Positions 23,069-33,240 of a stretch of DNA of 64,000 nt are shown here, one piece after another. Origin of the DNA: Macrotis lagotis (lineage: Eukaryota > Chordata > Mammalia > Peramelemorphia > Peramelidae); contig NC_133661.1 of assembly GCF_037893015.1 (NCBI RefSeq), positions 224,170,489 through 224,234,488 of the forward strand, given 5' to 3'. The notes beneath the pieces are model-generated. The model made no database searches, was not told the DNA's origin, and saw only the letters and a list, made by a program, of their open reading frames with translations. Numbering within the stretch: the stretch's first letter is position 1; each line of letters begins with the position of its first letter. A program made the translations under genes and the position numbers.

Positions 23069-24059
23069 CTGTGTTTTTGAGGGAATTATTTTTCTATTTG
23101 CATTTCTCCAATTATATTTTTAAAGGATTTGTTTCTTCTGTCATTTTTGGTTGTAAGATGTTAATTTTCTCTTACATTTTTCTATTTGATTTTTAAACTC
23201 CTTTCTTATCTCTTCTAAGAAGTCTTTCTGGCCTGGACACCAATTCATATTCTCCTCTGGAGCTTCACATATAGCATCTCTTCTGATCTTTTCTGAGATA
23301 ATATCCTTATCTCCAAGGTAACATTCAATAGACCCTGCTTTGTGCTGGCCTGTTTTTCATTTTGGGATGTTATCTTTCCCTAGGGTCTTAAATTGGAGAA
23401 GGGTTGGTTTGCAGAACTTCTGCTGTAGAACTCTAGAAGCCTTGCCCATTGTTAGTAATTCCAGCGAAATACTCTATGGACTAACAAGTAAGGAAAGCCT
23501 TTTTATTGACTGTCTATTTTGGGGAGAATCAGCCTGGGGCTGCCTTCATACAACCCAATCTTTGGGCTAGGCAGTCAGGGCTAGAAATCCTACAGGGTCT
23601 CTTTTTGTAATCAATGCTGGGGAAGTCCCCACCCACACCCAGGCCTAGGGGCAAGGTACAAACACCTGAGGCTGTTTCTGTGTTTATATTAGAGAAAGAC
23701 AGACCTTCCCATAGGAATGCCTGGTTTCTCCTGGGAACTTTGGAGATTTTCAGTTTGGGTCTTCCAGAGTGGAAGTTCTGGGCAATCCTGCTGGAACTCT
23801 CCTGGGCTGCCCACTGTGCTCATTGCCAGTCAGGTAAGGCCCCTGTGTCACCTTGCCACTGGTTCTCTGGATCTCTGCCTTCTGCCCTTGGTTTGTCCAT
23901 GCTCACCTTGCTGGAAGATGTTCCCCTTTTCACTTTTATGGGTTCTGTGGATCTAAAATCTATTAAGAGACTTGGGTCATGTCAACTCTGAAAGAAAGAA
24001 ATCCTGCTGCATTCTGCTTTAGTTAGACTATATTTGGAGCAGTTAATTTTCTGTGCCAT

Positions 24060-24215
24060 TTAGTTAGTAAATGGAGTATTGGGTTTAAGAGTCAAGAAGT
24101 CCAGAGTTTGAGTCTGTTAACTTCTCTGGACTTCAGTTTCCTCATCTATAAGTGATGGGTGGGATTTGATAATCTTTAAAATCATGTCTAGTTCTAAGTA
24201 TATAATCCCATGACT
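24060..24215 (+). repeat. MIR/Ther-1 CORE-SINE
   Basis: GGACTTCAGTTTCCTCATCT, GGTGGGATTTGATAATCTTT and a TCTAGTTCTAAGTATATA tail. The B box is seen as CCAGAGTTTGAGTC. Confidence 0.7.
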
Positions 24216-24725
24216 GGGAAAGTAGAGGAAAGAACTGAACCATTGAATAGACTTCCCTCTCACCAACTACTGTACATGTCAATTGGCTGCTCAACTTCAT
24301 CTACAATCTACTCCAGCTATTCCACTGACTTGTCTCCTTTTGCTCCTTGATCTGTATGCTCATCTAATTGTGTGTACCTGCCTAGTGCTCTCAAAGTTAG
24401 GTAATATTAAGTTGAAGATAATAAGCCCTGGGATAAAATTGCTAGACCACATAGTAAACACCCAGAATTTGTTGAGCCCCATCATAGCATCTGGATTATT
24501 TTGCTCTTATGTCTGTACCTTTGATTTGACTTTAGGTTCTTAAGGGTATAAACTGACTTAATTTAATTCAATTCAACAGACACCATATGATTGTTAGATG
24601 CAAAGCATTTTATAAGGTCTTAGGCATGCAAAAAAATAATACCTGCCTTCAGGGAGAGGTTTACATTTTCCCATAATTTTCTTAAATAATTATATTAGTG
24701 TATATAGTAATAATGGTGCTAAATT
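24216..24725. other. unassigned sequence
   Basis: No gene or confident repeat. The stretch 24545-24660 (ACACCATATGATTGTTAGAT, ATACCTGCCTTCAGGGAGAG) resembles the start of an old dispersed repeat seen again near 54600 and 57010. Confidence 0.4.
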
Positions 24726-24730
24726 TACTA

Positions 24731-24734
24731 CACA

Positions 24735-24776
<42 letters not shown>
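24731..24776. repeat. (CA)n microsatellite
   Basis: About 20 CA units with one interruption at the left end. Confidence 0.95.
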
Positions 24777-24778
<2 letters not shown>

Positions 24779-24794
24779 CCATTCATATATCTCA

Positions 24795-25012
24795 TAGTGA
24801 TAGAGTGCCAACCCTGAAGACAGGAGGACCTGAGAACAAATCCAACCCTAAATGCTAGTTGTATGATCCCAGACAGGTCACTTAACCCTATTTACTTAAG
24901 TTTCCTCATTTGTTGGAATGAGTTGGAAAAGCAATGGAAAACCACTCTAATATTTTTGACAAGGAAAATAACAAATAGGATCATGAAGTGTTGTATATGA
25001 TTAATTGACTTA
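24795..25012 (+). repeat. Ther-2-like tRNA/CORE SINE
   Basis: TGATAGAGTGCCAACCCTGA, CAGGAGGACCTGAGAACAAA (B box area), CAGGTCACTTAACCCTATTT, then GGAAAAGCAATGGAAAACCA and AGGATCATGAAGTGTTGTAT. This longer family (about 220-240 bp) differs from the 150-bp SINE by the extra 3' block that ends with words like CATGAAG.AGTCG. Confidence 0.75.
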
Positions 25013-25017
25013 ACAAG

Positions 25018-25092
25018 TATGCATATATACATTTATATGTGTGTATATATGTATATGTATTTGTATGTTTATATGTGTATGTGTGTGTATGT
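25018..25092. repeat. TATG/TGTA-rich simple repeat
   Basis: Imperfect TATATG, TGTGTA and TATGTT units. Confidence 0.8.
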
Positions 25093-25165
25093 TTATTCCC
25101 TGGTATCTAGCACAAGGCTTTGAACATAGACAGTAAGTGCATGTTCACTTAAAAAAAAAAGGAAT
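25093..25165 (+). repeat. L2 3'-end fragment
   Basis: TATCTAGCACAAGGCTTTGA, then ACATAGACAGTAAGTGCATG matches the L2 3' end phrase for a last-in-line ...AGCACAGTGCCTGGCACATAG... segment. Confidence 0.5.
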
Positions 25166-25790
25166 GGATGGATTCTGCCTAGCTGATAATAGTTAAATTT
25201 ATTCATTGATGTAAATTTAGATTTGACCCCAAGGATGGATCCTTGGTTGAAGGTCACTCTTGGGACTTTCCTTGGATAAAATGATTTAAAATGTACCTAC
25301 AATTAAATGTAAAATAGCCAAATACTTCTGTCTATATCCCAGACTGCAAAGCTTTTCAAATGAGAAAGAGCCCAGAAACTTCATTATACCAAACCTGAAT
25401 GAGCCAGTGATAGATGTAATGTGACTGCCAGATCTAATGGATAAAGGATTGTTATTGCCTAAGGTCTGAAAACCTGGCGTCCTAGAGCTTGTCTGGGAGA
25501 AACAGTATATTTATTTAAATGATAAGATAAGATCAGCAGCTGGGGGGGGCAGTGAAGATTGCCAAGCCAGTAGATACTAAATTTGGGGTTCTAGGAGAAA
25601 AAAATTGAGACTGGCATGTATAACAGAGGTGTCACTACTTAAACCTCATGAATAAATATTGGACCAGTGAATGGAAGTTCTAGGGAGGCAGACCTCGATC
25701 CAACATAAGAAGTCCCTAACAATTGGCACTAAACTTATGGGTTGCCTTAAAAGATGGTAAGTTCTCTCATACTGAAAGTTATAAGGTAAT
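25166..25790. other. unassigned, mostly unique sequence
   Basis: No coding potential or repeat recognised. Confidence 0.4.
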
Positions 25791-25800
25791 GAATGTTTGA

Positions 25801-25956
25801 CTTTTTTTTTTTTTAGGCTTTTGCAAGGCAAATGGGGTTAAGTGGCTTGGCCAAGGCCACACAGCTAGGTAATTATTAAGTGTCTGAGACTGCATTTGAA
25901 CCCAGGTACTCCTGACTCCAGGGTGGGCGCTTTATCCACTGCCACCTAGTCACCCC
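25801..25956 (-). repeat. tRNA-derived SINE with TSD
   Basis: A full antisense copy. AATGTTTGA occurs on both sides (25792-25800 and 25957-25965), so this is a clean insertion. The head reads GGGTGGGCGCTTTATCCACT. Confidence 0.95.
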
Positions 25957-26290
25957 AATGTTTGATTATCTTTAGGGGATGCTGCGGGGTATTTCTTCCT
26001 TCAGTTAGAGGTTAATGAGGTGACCTCTGATATCATTTCTAACAGTGGGATTCTATGATTCATTCAGACAAGTAAAGTAGGTACTGTTTGTACAGAGTAG
26101 TAAATAAGCATTATTAAGCTTCAATGCACCACATACTGTGCTGACAAAATCTAGTCCGTGCCATGGGGAAGTCTGTAATCTAATGGAGGAACTCACGAAC
26201 TTTAGCACCACTGGAAGGCTTCCTCTTACCCCCTTCAAATATCTTTATAACAAGCTGGTTTATACTCCAAATTCTAAAATTAGCGAGTCA

Positions 26291-26448
26291 TTTTTTTTTT
26301 TTTAGGTTTTTGGCAAGGCAAATGGGGTTAAGTGGCTTGCCCAAGGCCACACAGCTAGGTAATTATTAAGTGTCTGAGACCGGATTTGAACCCATGTACT
26401 CCTGACTCCAAGGCCGGTGCTTTATCCACTACGCCACCTAGCTGCCCC
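26291..26448 (-). repeat. tRNA-derived SINE with TSD
   Basis: Full antisense copy: poly(T), TTAGGTTTTTGGCAAGGCAA, core, then ACGCCACCTAGCTGCCCC. It is flanked by GAGTCATTT and AAGTCATTT. Confidence 0.95.
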
Positions 26449-26921
26449 AAGTCATTTCTTTAAATTGACTTTTTTTCTTTCTTGAATGGCAAGTTGAGGA
26501 TACTCTTAAAGGAGTTTTTGATTGGTCTCTTAGAGAGAACTACAGGATACCTGGGTATTTATTGGGGGGTGGTGGAATATCACTGGTTGAAAGATATGTG
26601 CAAAAAGGTGAGTAGAGGTGGGTACAACAGTTCAATTTTGCTTATCTCACAGTGTCAACAAGTAGGAAATTCCCAGTATAAAAAGGAGAATCTCTTTCCA
26701 ATTATCTAAATCCTACCCATCCTTGAAGACTCCACTGGAGTTGCTCCTCTTCCAGCCTATTGATAATATTGTGTCTTCAGCTTTAATACCTGTAAAATTA
26801 TGAAGTTGGACTAGATGACCTCCAAATCTATGATCTAGGAACAAAAATATTTGACTAAATGACCATTTAATGTGTTGCTTAATTCTAAGGTTCTATGCTT
26901 TTAAATTCTGTCTAAAGGCTA
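26449..26921. other. unassigned sequence with an old MIR-like tail
   Basis: No gene. A 75-codon plus-strand open frame at 26482-26709 has no recognisable domain. 26785-26905 (AGTTGGACTAGATGACCTCC, then AATTCTAAGGTTCTATG) is the 3' tail of one or two MIR copies. Confidence 0.45.
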
Positions 26922-26926
26922 CTTTT

Positions 26927-27075
26927 TTTTTTAGGATTTTGCAAGGCAAACAGGGTTAAGTGGCTTGCCCAAGGCCACACAGCTAGGTAATTATTAAGTG
27001 TCTGAGACTGCATTTGAACCCAGGTACTCCTGACTCCAGGGCCGGTGCTTTTAACCACTATGACACCTAGCTGCC
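26927..27075 (-). repeat. tRNA-derived SINE with perfect 15-bp TSD
   Basis: Full antisense copy. CTAAAGGCTACTTTT is repeated exactly at 26912-26926 and 27076-27090. Young by that measure. It interrupts an older MIR tail. Confidence 0.97.
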
Positions 27076-27184
27076 CTAAAGGCTACTTTTAATTCTAATT
27101 TCCCTTTCAGCTATAAAATTCAATGTTTTAGGACTTCCTCCAGCTTTAAAATTGTGCATTCAGTGTTCTAATATTCTTGGTTCT

Positions 27185-27711
27185 ATCATCTCTTCCTTTC
27201 AATAACTAACATGTATTTAGTATCTACTATATGCAAGATACTGCACTAGACACTGGCTATCCAAAGACAAAAAATAAATAGTTTCTTCATTTAAAGGGTT
27301 TACAGAATACTAGGGTTGTGGGTACACAGGGAGCAAGATACAAAATGAATATAGCTGTGTGAATGTAACATGATTTGCCAAAGAGGAGAATATTAATAAC
27401 TGGTGGACATAAGTAAAAGCTTCACATAAGCAGTGGAACCTGGAATTGAGCCTTGAGGAAAGCTAAGGATTCTAAGAAGCAAAGGATGAAGAGAGAATGA
27501 ATTCTAGCCACAGCAAACAATCTGTGCAAGGGAGAGGGATGGAAAGCAGCATGTTAAGTTAAGGAAATAGTTGTCTGGCCATCTTAACTAGAATTTTGAG
27601 GCTGTGAAGGGATAATATGATTAAGGAATATAAATGGAGTCATGCTTTGAAGTATGCCTAGATAAAGAAATTATTTTGTTCTATTCTAGTAGCAATAGGG
27701 AGCCACTGAAG
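27185..27711 (+). repeat. old dispersed repeat, family not assigned
   Basis: Begins with words like TATTTAGTATCTACTATATG and CTATCCAAAGACAAAAAATA. It goes on to GAATTGAGCCTTGAGGAAAG and ends AGCAATAGGGAGCCACTGAA. The same order of phrases is a known ancient mammalian repeat that I cannot name with certainty. Related pieces lie at 29130, 54600, 57010 and 62310. Confidence 0.55.
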
Positions 27712-27847
27712 TTTTTTTTGCAAGGCAAATGGGGTTAAATGGCCCAAGGCCACACAGCTAAGTAATTAAGTGTCTGAGACCGGATTTGAACTCAGGTACT
27801 CCTGACTCCAGGGCTGGTGCTCTATCCACTGTGTCACCTAGCTGCCC
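27712..27847 (-). repeat. tRNA-derived SINE with TSD
   Basis: An antisense copy lacking a few core bases (TGGGGTTAAATGGCCCAAGG). CCACTGAAG flanks it (27703-27711 and 27848-27856). It cuts the old repeat that continues to its right. Confidence 0.95.
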
Positions 27848-27994
27848 CCACTGAAGATTTTTGAATGGGTGAATAACATAAATCAGTCTCGTGCCTTTGT
27901 ATGTTCTTTGGCCTAAATTTTTATGTTCTAAGAACTTTTTGAGTGCTAACATGCAATGAGTCTATGATTTTACTATAATGTATAATAATCTCTC

Positions 27995-28135
27995 AATGTA
28001 AATAACAGTGTGATCTTGGGCAAGTCATTTTTGTTTCTATGGGTCTCAATTTCCTCATCTGTGAATTAAGAGGGAGGGCCAGACTAAGTGATTTCTTCAG
28101 TCCCTTCTAACTCTAAATCTATAATGCTATAAATA
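27995..28135 (+). repeat. MIR/Ther-1 CORE-SINE
   Basis: AGTGTGATCTTGGGCAAGTC, CTCAATTTCCTCATCTGTGA, GGGCCAGACTAAGTGATTTC and a TCTAACTCTAAATCTATAAT tail, all in the sense order. Confidence 0.85.
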
Positions 28136-28139
28136 ATAT

Positions 28140-28325
28140 TTAATCATATACTAATACTTAATTTAACTTCTACATGCATTTGTCTTATTTTTTTCACCAA
28201 AACAATAACCTTCTAGAGGACAAGGGCAACTTCCTAAATAGTTTTTTGGCTTTCTTGGCACTTAACATAATTCTGGGTTCCTAGTAACTACTTAATTAAT
28301 ACTTCTTAAATGAAGGAATGAATTA
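28140..28325 (+). repeat. L2 3' end
   Basis: ACCTTCTAGAGGACAAGGGC, CTTGGCACTTAACATAATTC, then ACTTCTTAAATGAAGGAATG matches the L2 3' UTR in sense order. Confidence 0.7.
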
Positions 28326-28689
28326 TAAAATATAAAACCAGAACTTCTTGCTATGATGTCCCTTATTTGGTTGACAAGATGTCAAATAAGATAATGAAAT
28401 GTGGTAGTAGTATATATGTAATTTGGACTGAATGAAGAAGAATGCCAGCTCATTCATCTTCTCTTTCAATTAGTTCTCAAGCACATCTCTAGTCTATGTG
28501 TTTATAATGGTTATAAGAGGGTAAAATTTGATTGCTACCCTCCACAAACTTCAATATTAGTTGAACAGAAAAGATGAAAATCCAAAAAATCAAATAATTA
28601 TAGTCAGTGTCTGTTAAATGACAAAGGAAAGTTTGAAGAGTTCTGAGTAAGGAGACTGTAGGCTAGGATTGAGTCATTAGTCATGTTTG

Positions 28690-28875
28690 ATTCTTCATAG
28701 CACCATTTGGGATTTTCTTGACAAAAATGGTAGAGAGGTTTGCCATTTCCTTCATTTTATGGTTAAGGGCTGAGGCAAACACTGTTAAGTGACTTGCCCA
28801 GGATTACACAGTTAGTAAATGTCTGAGGTCTGATTTGAACTCAGGTCTTCCTGACTCCATGTCTTACATGAAGGC
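28690..28875 (-). repeat. Ther-2-like SINE
   Basis: GGGATTTTCTTGACAAAAAT, TTTGCCATTTCCTTCATTTT, AAGTGACTTGCCCAGGATTA and TTTGAACTCAGGTCTTCCTG in antisense order. Almost full length. Confidence 0.85.
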
Positions 28876-29129
28876 TAGGATAGTCAGTCAGTAGGGAATT
28901 TAGAGCTAGAGATTTTGGGGTGTTATTTGGATAGACATATGACTCAGCAAACTACTTTTTTATTTGGAAGAACATCATGGGCCTTGGCTTGGAGTATGAA
29001 ATGAGTATGGGAATCAATGAAAAAATCAATTTGGCAGATTCTGGATAAAGTGGTAGTAAGGGATAATAATCAATCAAGTGATTGGTTAGGACCATAATGT
29101 GGAAGAGTCTGAAAATCTAGGCAGATTTT

Positions 29130-29345
29130 ATTCTTTAGGCAATGGAGAGCTCCTGATGACTTTTGAACTATGGAATGATATGATTAGCGATATGCATTAA
29201 GAAGATTAATCTGGCAGCATGGGGAAGATGAATTGGATAGGGAAGAGAATGAATTCTCCAGAGGAGGACAAATAGTTGGTGAATAGCTTTGAGTTTATGC
29301 TACATAAGGACTGATTGAAAAAACTGGGGATGTCTAGTTTCAATA
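29130..29345 (+). repeat. old dispersed repeat fragment
   Basis: AGGCAATGGAGAGCTCCTGA, TGGAATGATATGATTAGCGA and AAGATTAATCTGGCAGCATG follow in the order of the family described at 27185. Its own 5' part is missing. Confidence 0.55.
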
Positions 29346-29369
29346 TGAATTCATAGGAGTCATCAATTT

Positions 29370-29470
29370 ATTGCTTAAGGGAAACTTAAAGGTCATCTAA
29401 TCTGATCCCCCATTTCAGAGATGAGTAATAGAAGCCCAAATTAGTGAAATGGCCTGCCTAGGTGTTTGTT
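29370..29470 (-). repeat. MIR/Ther-type fragment
   Basis: GGTCATCTAATCTGATCCCC then CATTTCAGAGATGAGTAATA. The left part of the antisense MIR-like family. Confidence 0.5.
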
Positions 29471-29689
29471 CATTCTGCCATTCTTCATACATTAGACTAT
29501 CATACTACATCAACAGGTTGATCCAGACTTCCTGGACCAAGTAAGGGTCCAGGATAGCTTTATTGCCACTTAGAGAAAAACAAGCCTAATCTATATACAA
29601 GGCAGGAATCTTATTAAATGTTGCTCCTGCTCCATCAGGGTACCACAGGTCCCTATATCCCCAAATTCAACATTTTCTATTCTACCCCT

Positions 29690-30035
29690 CTGACCCTGTG
29701 GTTGCTGTTACAGAGTACTTTCTCTGCTTGAAATACTCTTCTTCCTTCTCTCTGTCTCTTGGGCTCTCTAGATCTCTTCAAAACTCAGTACAAATGTCAC
29801 CTCCTACATATGAGGCCTCCTATATTTATATGCCTCTCACCAGAGTTGTTAAGGCTATTTCTTTTAAATAATCACTTTGTTTTTGATTTTCATGTATTTT
29901 CCTTTTAACTTCTCTTTGTCCATGTTGCTTCCTTCTGGTAGGGATCTTATTGCTTTTTGTCTTGGAATCTATATGCATAGTCTGGTACCTAATGTGTAGT
30001 ATGCCCTTAATAAATGTTTGTTGAATTGAATTGCA
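29690..30035 (+). repeat. L2 3' end
   Basis: GAAATACTCTTCTTCCTTCT, ACTCAGTACAAATGTCACCT, GGTAGGGATCTTATTGCTTT, and the terminal CCTTAATAAATGTTTGTTGA. A good sense-orientation L2 3' end. Confidence 0.85.
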
Positions 30036-30152
30036 ATAAAGAATTTGAAGAGCTGGCACATGGAAAAGAGTTTGGGGGTTCTACTTGGCTCCAGAGGATG
30101 AGTGATGGGCAGAAGTTGTAAAGAGGCAAATTTTAATTAAAAAATGAAAAAC

Positions 30153-30325
30153 GGGGTAGCATTTTTATGTAGGTGGTGCAGTGGATAGAGCACCAACCCT
30201 GGAGTCAGGAGGACCTGAGTTCAAATTTGACCTCAGATACTTAATAATTACCTAGCTGTGTGACCTTGGGCAAGTCACTTAACCCTATTGTCTTAAATAA
30301 AAATTAAAAAAAATTAAAAATAAAA
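30153..30325 (+). repeat. tRNA-derived SINE with TSD
   Basis: Sense copy: AGGTGGTGCAGTGGATAGAG (A box), GACCTGAGTTCAAATTTGAC (B box), TGACCTTGGGCAAGTCACTT, then an A-rich tail. AAAAATGAAAAAC and AAAAATGGAAAAC flank it. Confidence 0.92.
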
Positions 30326-30812
30326 AATGGAAAACTTTGTGATATTAGAGCTTTCCCAAAGTGGAATGGAGACAATGGGTTCATGCTCATTGGAGGTCTT
30401 CAAGCTAAGACCAGATAACTATTCTCCCTTTCTACAACTGAGATAGTAGAAAAAGTAATGGAATTCATACTTCTCTATATAAACAAACATATCTAGAAGG
30501 GAATTACCAGGGTAACCCAAAGTTATGTAAATTTAAGAACATAAACTACTGAGGGACAGACTTGATTTGACAAGAGTTACTGGGAAACTGAAAAGGAGTT
30601 AGGGCAGAAAATAGCTTTAGATCCTTGTACTAAAAGATGCAAAATAAGTTTTGAATAGATAAATGAATTAAATTTTCAGAGATACATTATAATAAAATTA
30701 GGGAAAACAGGAGATATATTTCAGTACTCTGACTGGAAGGAGATATTAGCCACTCTCAAAAGATGAACACACTTTATTTCATTTCTTTGCTGCCACAAAA
30801 AATGGTGCCACA
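30326..30812. other. unassigned sequence
   Basis: No gene or known repeat recognised. Confidence 0.4.
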
Positions 30813-30814
30813 AA

Positions 30815-30907
30815 TACATGGTCTCCCAAAAGACTTAGTGCAGTTTTATTGCTGGGTTTTAAGTTTAATGACTTAAAACTGCACTAAAACTTTTGGGACA
30901 CCATGTA
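30815..30907. mobile_element. mariner/Tc1-like MITE (hairpin DNA transposon relic)
   Basis: A 93-bp near-perfect inverted repeat. The left arm starts TACATGGTCTCCCAAAAGAC and continues TTAGTGCAGTTTTA. The right arm, complemented, starts TACATGGTGTCCCAAAAGTT and continues TTAGTGCAGTTTTA. The arms are about 34 bp with only a few mismatches and a central loop. The element is bounded by TA on both sides, the mariner/Tc1 target duplication. It has no coding capacity, so it was mobilised by a transposase encoded elsewhere. Confidence 0.85.
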
Positions 30908-31092
30908 TTTTGGTTAAATGTTACATCCTTCTTTTTTGTCTTCAATCCATCAAATTGACAAATTGGACAAAATATTAAAGGGGCTATGAAGAGACAGATG
31001 TGCTAATTTGTTGTTGGTAAAATTTTGAATTAATGTAACTTTTGGTAAGCAATTTGGACTTGTGTAAGAAAAAACATTAAATATCACTTGTC

Positions 31093-31262
31093 TTTGTTTT
31101 TTTTAGGTTTTTTCTTTTGCAAGGCAAATGGGGTCAAGTGGCCTGCCCAAGGCCACACAACTAGGCAATTATTAAGTGTCTGAGACCCAGGTACTCCTGA
31201 CTCCAAGGCCAGTGCTTTATCCACTACACCACCTAGCTGCCCCTACGCCACCTAGCTGCCCC
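31093..31262 (-). repeat. tRNA-derived SINE with duplicated 5' tip
   Basis: An antisense copy with TSD-like TCACTTGTCTTT and TCACTTGCCCTT. Its head end carries the 19-bp tip (TACGCCACCTAGCTGCCCC form) twice in a row at 31225-31262. Confidence 0.92.
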
Positions 31263-31424
31263 GTCACTTGCCCTTTGACCTAGCAATTCCTCTAATGGTC
31301 ATATATATTAAGGAGTTTGAGGACAAAAAGAAAGATTGAACATTTATCAAAATATTTCTTTTCGTGGTAAAGGAGAACTGGAAACAATCAGTATCCATCA
31401 ATTGGAAATATCTGAAATCATGAT

Positions 31425-31600
31425 ACGTGAGGCACTGTGACACAGTGAATAGAGCCTTGGTCTTGGAATTAGGACAATCATGATTTAAATCTTACCTCAT
31501 AAATCATTTAATTTCTCTAGTCCTCAGTTTCCCCATCTAAAGAATGATCTTCCAACATACTTCCCAGCTCTAAATCTATCATCTGTGATCCCATAATCCT
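31425..31600 (+). repeat. MIR/tRNA-SINE, old
   Basis: GACACAGTGAATAGAGCCTT, then CCTCAGTTTCCCCATCTAAA and a CTCTAAATCTATCATCTGTG tail. Confidence 0.75.
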
Positions 31601-31837
31601 TTAATCTAATATGATTGAGTGGTGAAAAAAAGACAAACATCAAGAATTCAGAGAAATAAAAGACTCAGATAAAATGATGCAGAATAGAAAAAAAAAAATC
31701 ACAGGAAAATAATGATTACAATAAAGAAACCAAAAACAAAACTAAAAGATGGTTGATCTCAGATTAAATGTAGTGGACCCTGAGAATAGGTTAGAAACAT
31801 TTCCTTCCTCCAAGTTAAGAAGTAGAGGAAGAGGCCC

Positions 31838-31998
31838 AGGTAAGTAGTACCAAAAAGAGAGCACAGGCCCTGGAGTGAGGAAGAATGGAATTCAGATCTG
31901 TCTTCAGATACTTAACACTTACTAACTGTGACTGAGCAAGTCACTTAACACCAATTGCCTTGCAAAAACAAAAAATTAAAATAAAACAACAAAAAAGA
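31838..31998 (+). repeat. tRNA-derived SINE, diverged
   Basis: AGAGAGCACAGGCCCTGGAG, ATTCAGATCTGTCTTCAGAT, GAGCAAGTCACTTAACACCA, TTGCCTTGCAAAAACAAAAA. Sense copy with a changed head. Confidence 0.85.
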
Positions 31999-32150
31999 AA
32001 TGGAGAAAAAACAGGTGTGGTTGTTGCTGTATACTGTCAAATACAATGTTCTCTGATCAGTTTTGTTTTTCCATTCAGAGGATTCCATAGGAAAAAGACA
32101 TTTCATGAAACAACTAAGGTCTAAACAACAAGCAGCAATCCATTAAACTT

Positions 32151-32181
32151 TGAAAAACAAACAAACAAACAAACAAACAAA
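32151..32181. repeat. (AAAC)n simple repeat
   Basis: About seven AAAC units, not attached to a recognisable SINE. Confidence 0.9.
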
Positions 32182-32840
32182 AATTTTCTGTGTTCTAAGA
32201 TCCCTGCAGCTCACAATTGTTCACTGTTGTATATTCCTACTCACTTTATGATCTCACAATCCTAGGAGTATATTATTTGAGATTTGTTCAGCCTCACCTG
32301 CAAAGGCAGATTCCTAGACAAAGTAAATAAGAGAAGAGACAGAAACAAAAACATATTTCCCATAGGCTCACAGCTTGTATTCCCCTAAACTAGCCTTGTT
32401 TTAAAGAGATAACATATATTTCCAACAGCACAAAATGCTATTAAACTTTCCTGAAGTCTTTCAAATGTCAAGTTATTTCCTTACTGGTTCCTTTTTCCCA
32501 AGACAGAGGGCACAGTCCTCTAGCCCCTGTTAAATTTCTACATCAGTGACAAGGGGCTGTCACCCAAAAAGAGGACTCAGCTTTCCCAGGGGCTCAGGTC
32601 ATTCTTCTCCACAGGATGTGGCCAATCGACTTAAACAGATGGAACAAGTGTGTCCCTCCAGAGGCAGCTGGGGCTCAAAGGGCATCTTGTCTTTAGAAGA
32701 GTGCTTCTTGCCTTGACAAATAGCTCAGAAACAAAATGACACAGGGCAAGACACCAAAACAACCAGATAAGAATAAGAATCCACAACCATAAGAAACATT
32801 CTGATTAGAGTTTAACTTTGAAAATTAGAGATGAAAGAGT
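32182..32840. other. unique sequence, possibly conserved
   Basis: No repeat recognised. The part 32560-32740 has moderate GC and balanced composition, unlike nearby AT-rich DNA. No open frame with coding character was seen. Confidence 0.35.
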
Positions 32841-32908
32841 CTTTAAAATCAGGGATGCAGAGAAATCCTTGGACTTTAAAATCAGGGATGCAGAGAAATC
32901 CTTGGACT
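32841..32908. repeat. 33-bp tandem duplication
   Basis: Two exact copies of a 33-bp unit (32841-32873 and 32874-32906) starting CTTTAAAATCAGGGATGCAG. No mismatch, so it is recent. The period is a multiple of three but the frame is not a gene. Confidence 0.97.
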
Positions 32909-33074
32909 TCAGAATACAGGCTACTAAGACACAGAATGTTTTATTTGGAAGGTATCCTCTGCCCCCATCCCTCATTTTGTACCTGAGAAAACAGTGGTCC
33001 AGATGCTTGTCCGCAACCAGAACATAGACCTTCTGGTTCTCAAATTGTCCATAGAGATCATACATAGAGAAATG

Positions 33075-33240
33075 GAAGAGACCTCAGAGATCACTTAGTC
33101 CTATCTCCTCTTTTTAGCATTGAGGAAACACATGCCCATAGAGGTTGTCATTTGTCCAAGGTCACCCAATTAGCAGAATCTGGATTAGAATCCAGGCCAC
33201 TAACCCCAAATCCAGTGTTCTATCAATGGTATCATGATAT
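33075..33240 (-). repeat. MIR/Ther-type CORE-SINE
   Basis: CAGAGATCACTTAGTCCTAT, TTTGTCCAAGGTCACCCAAT, ATTAGAATCCAGGCCACTAA in antisense order. Confidence 0.8.

Larger units (their letters stand above)
14355..23982 (-). mobile_element. L1-C, near-full-length LINE-1 split by later insertions
   Basis: A minus-strand L1 whose parts all occur in order: 3' UTR (14355-15050), ORF2 C terminus (15050-16214), the HAL1 insertion (16231-19189), reverse transcriptase (19330-20200), endonuclease (20500-21430), ORF1 (about 22080-23280) and 5' UTR (23290-23982). After removing the HAL1 and three SINEs, about 6.2 kb remain, close to a whole L1. CAACTCT flanks it (14348-14354 and 23983-23989). The endonuclease QETHL motif is still readable (complement of about 21290-21340 gives CCLQETHLKQRDTYR). 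The GDFN motif has decayed to EDLS. Many stops show it is inactive. Confidence 0.85.

Noticed and set aside
23340..23991. 76-125-codon open frames on the plus strand
   Set aside because: They lie in the antisense of the L1-C 5' UTR, which is GC-richer and so has fewer stops.
7040..24000. Endogenous retrovirus
   Set aside because: No long terminal repeats, primer-binding site, gag or protease motifs. All coding traces are L1-type ORF1, endonuclease and reverse transcriptase.
24000..24060. Continuation of L1-B to the right of L1-C
   Set aside because: The sequence after 23989 does not resemble L1 ORF2, so L1-B is taken to be 5'-truncated and not split by L1-C.
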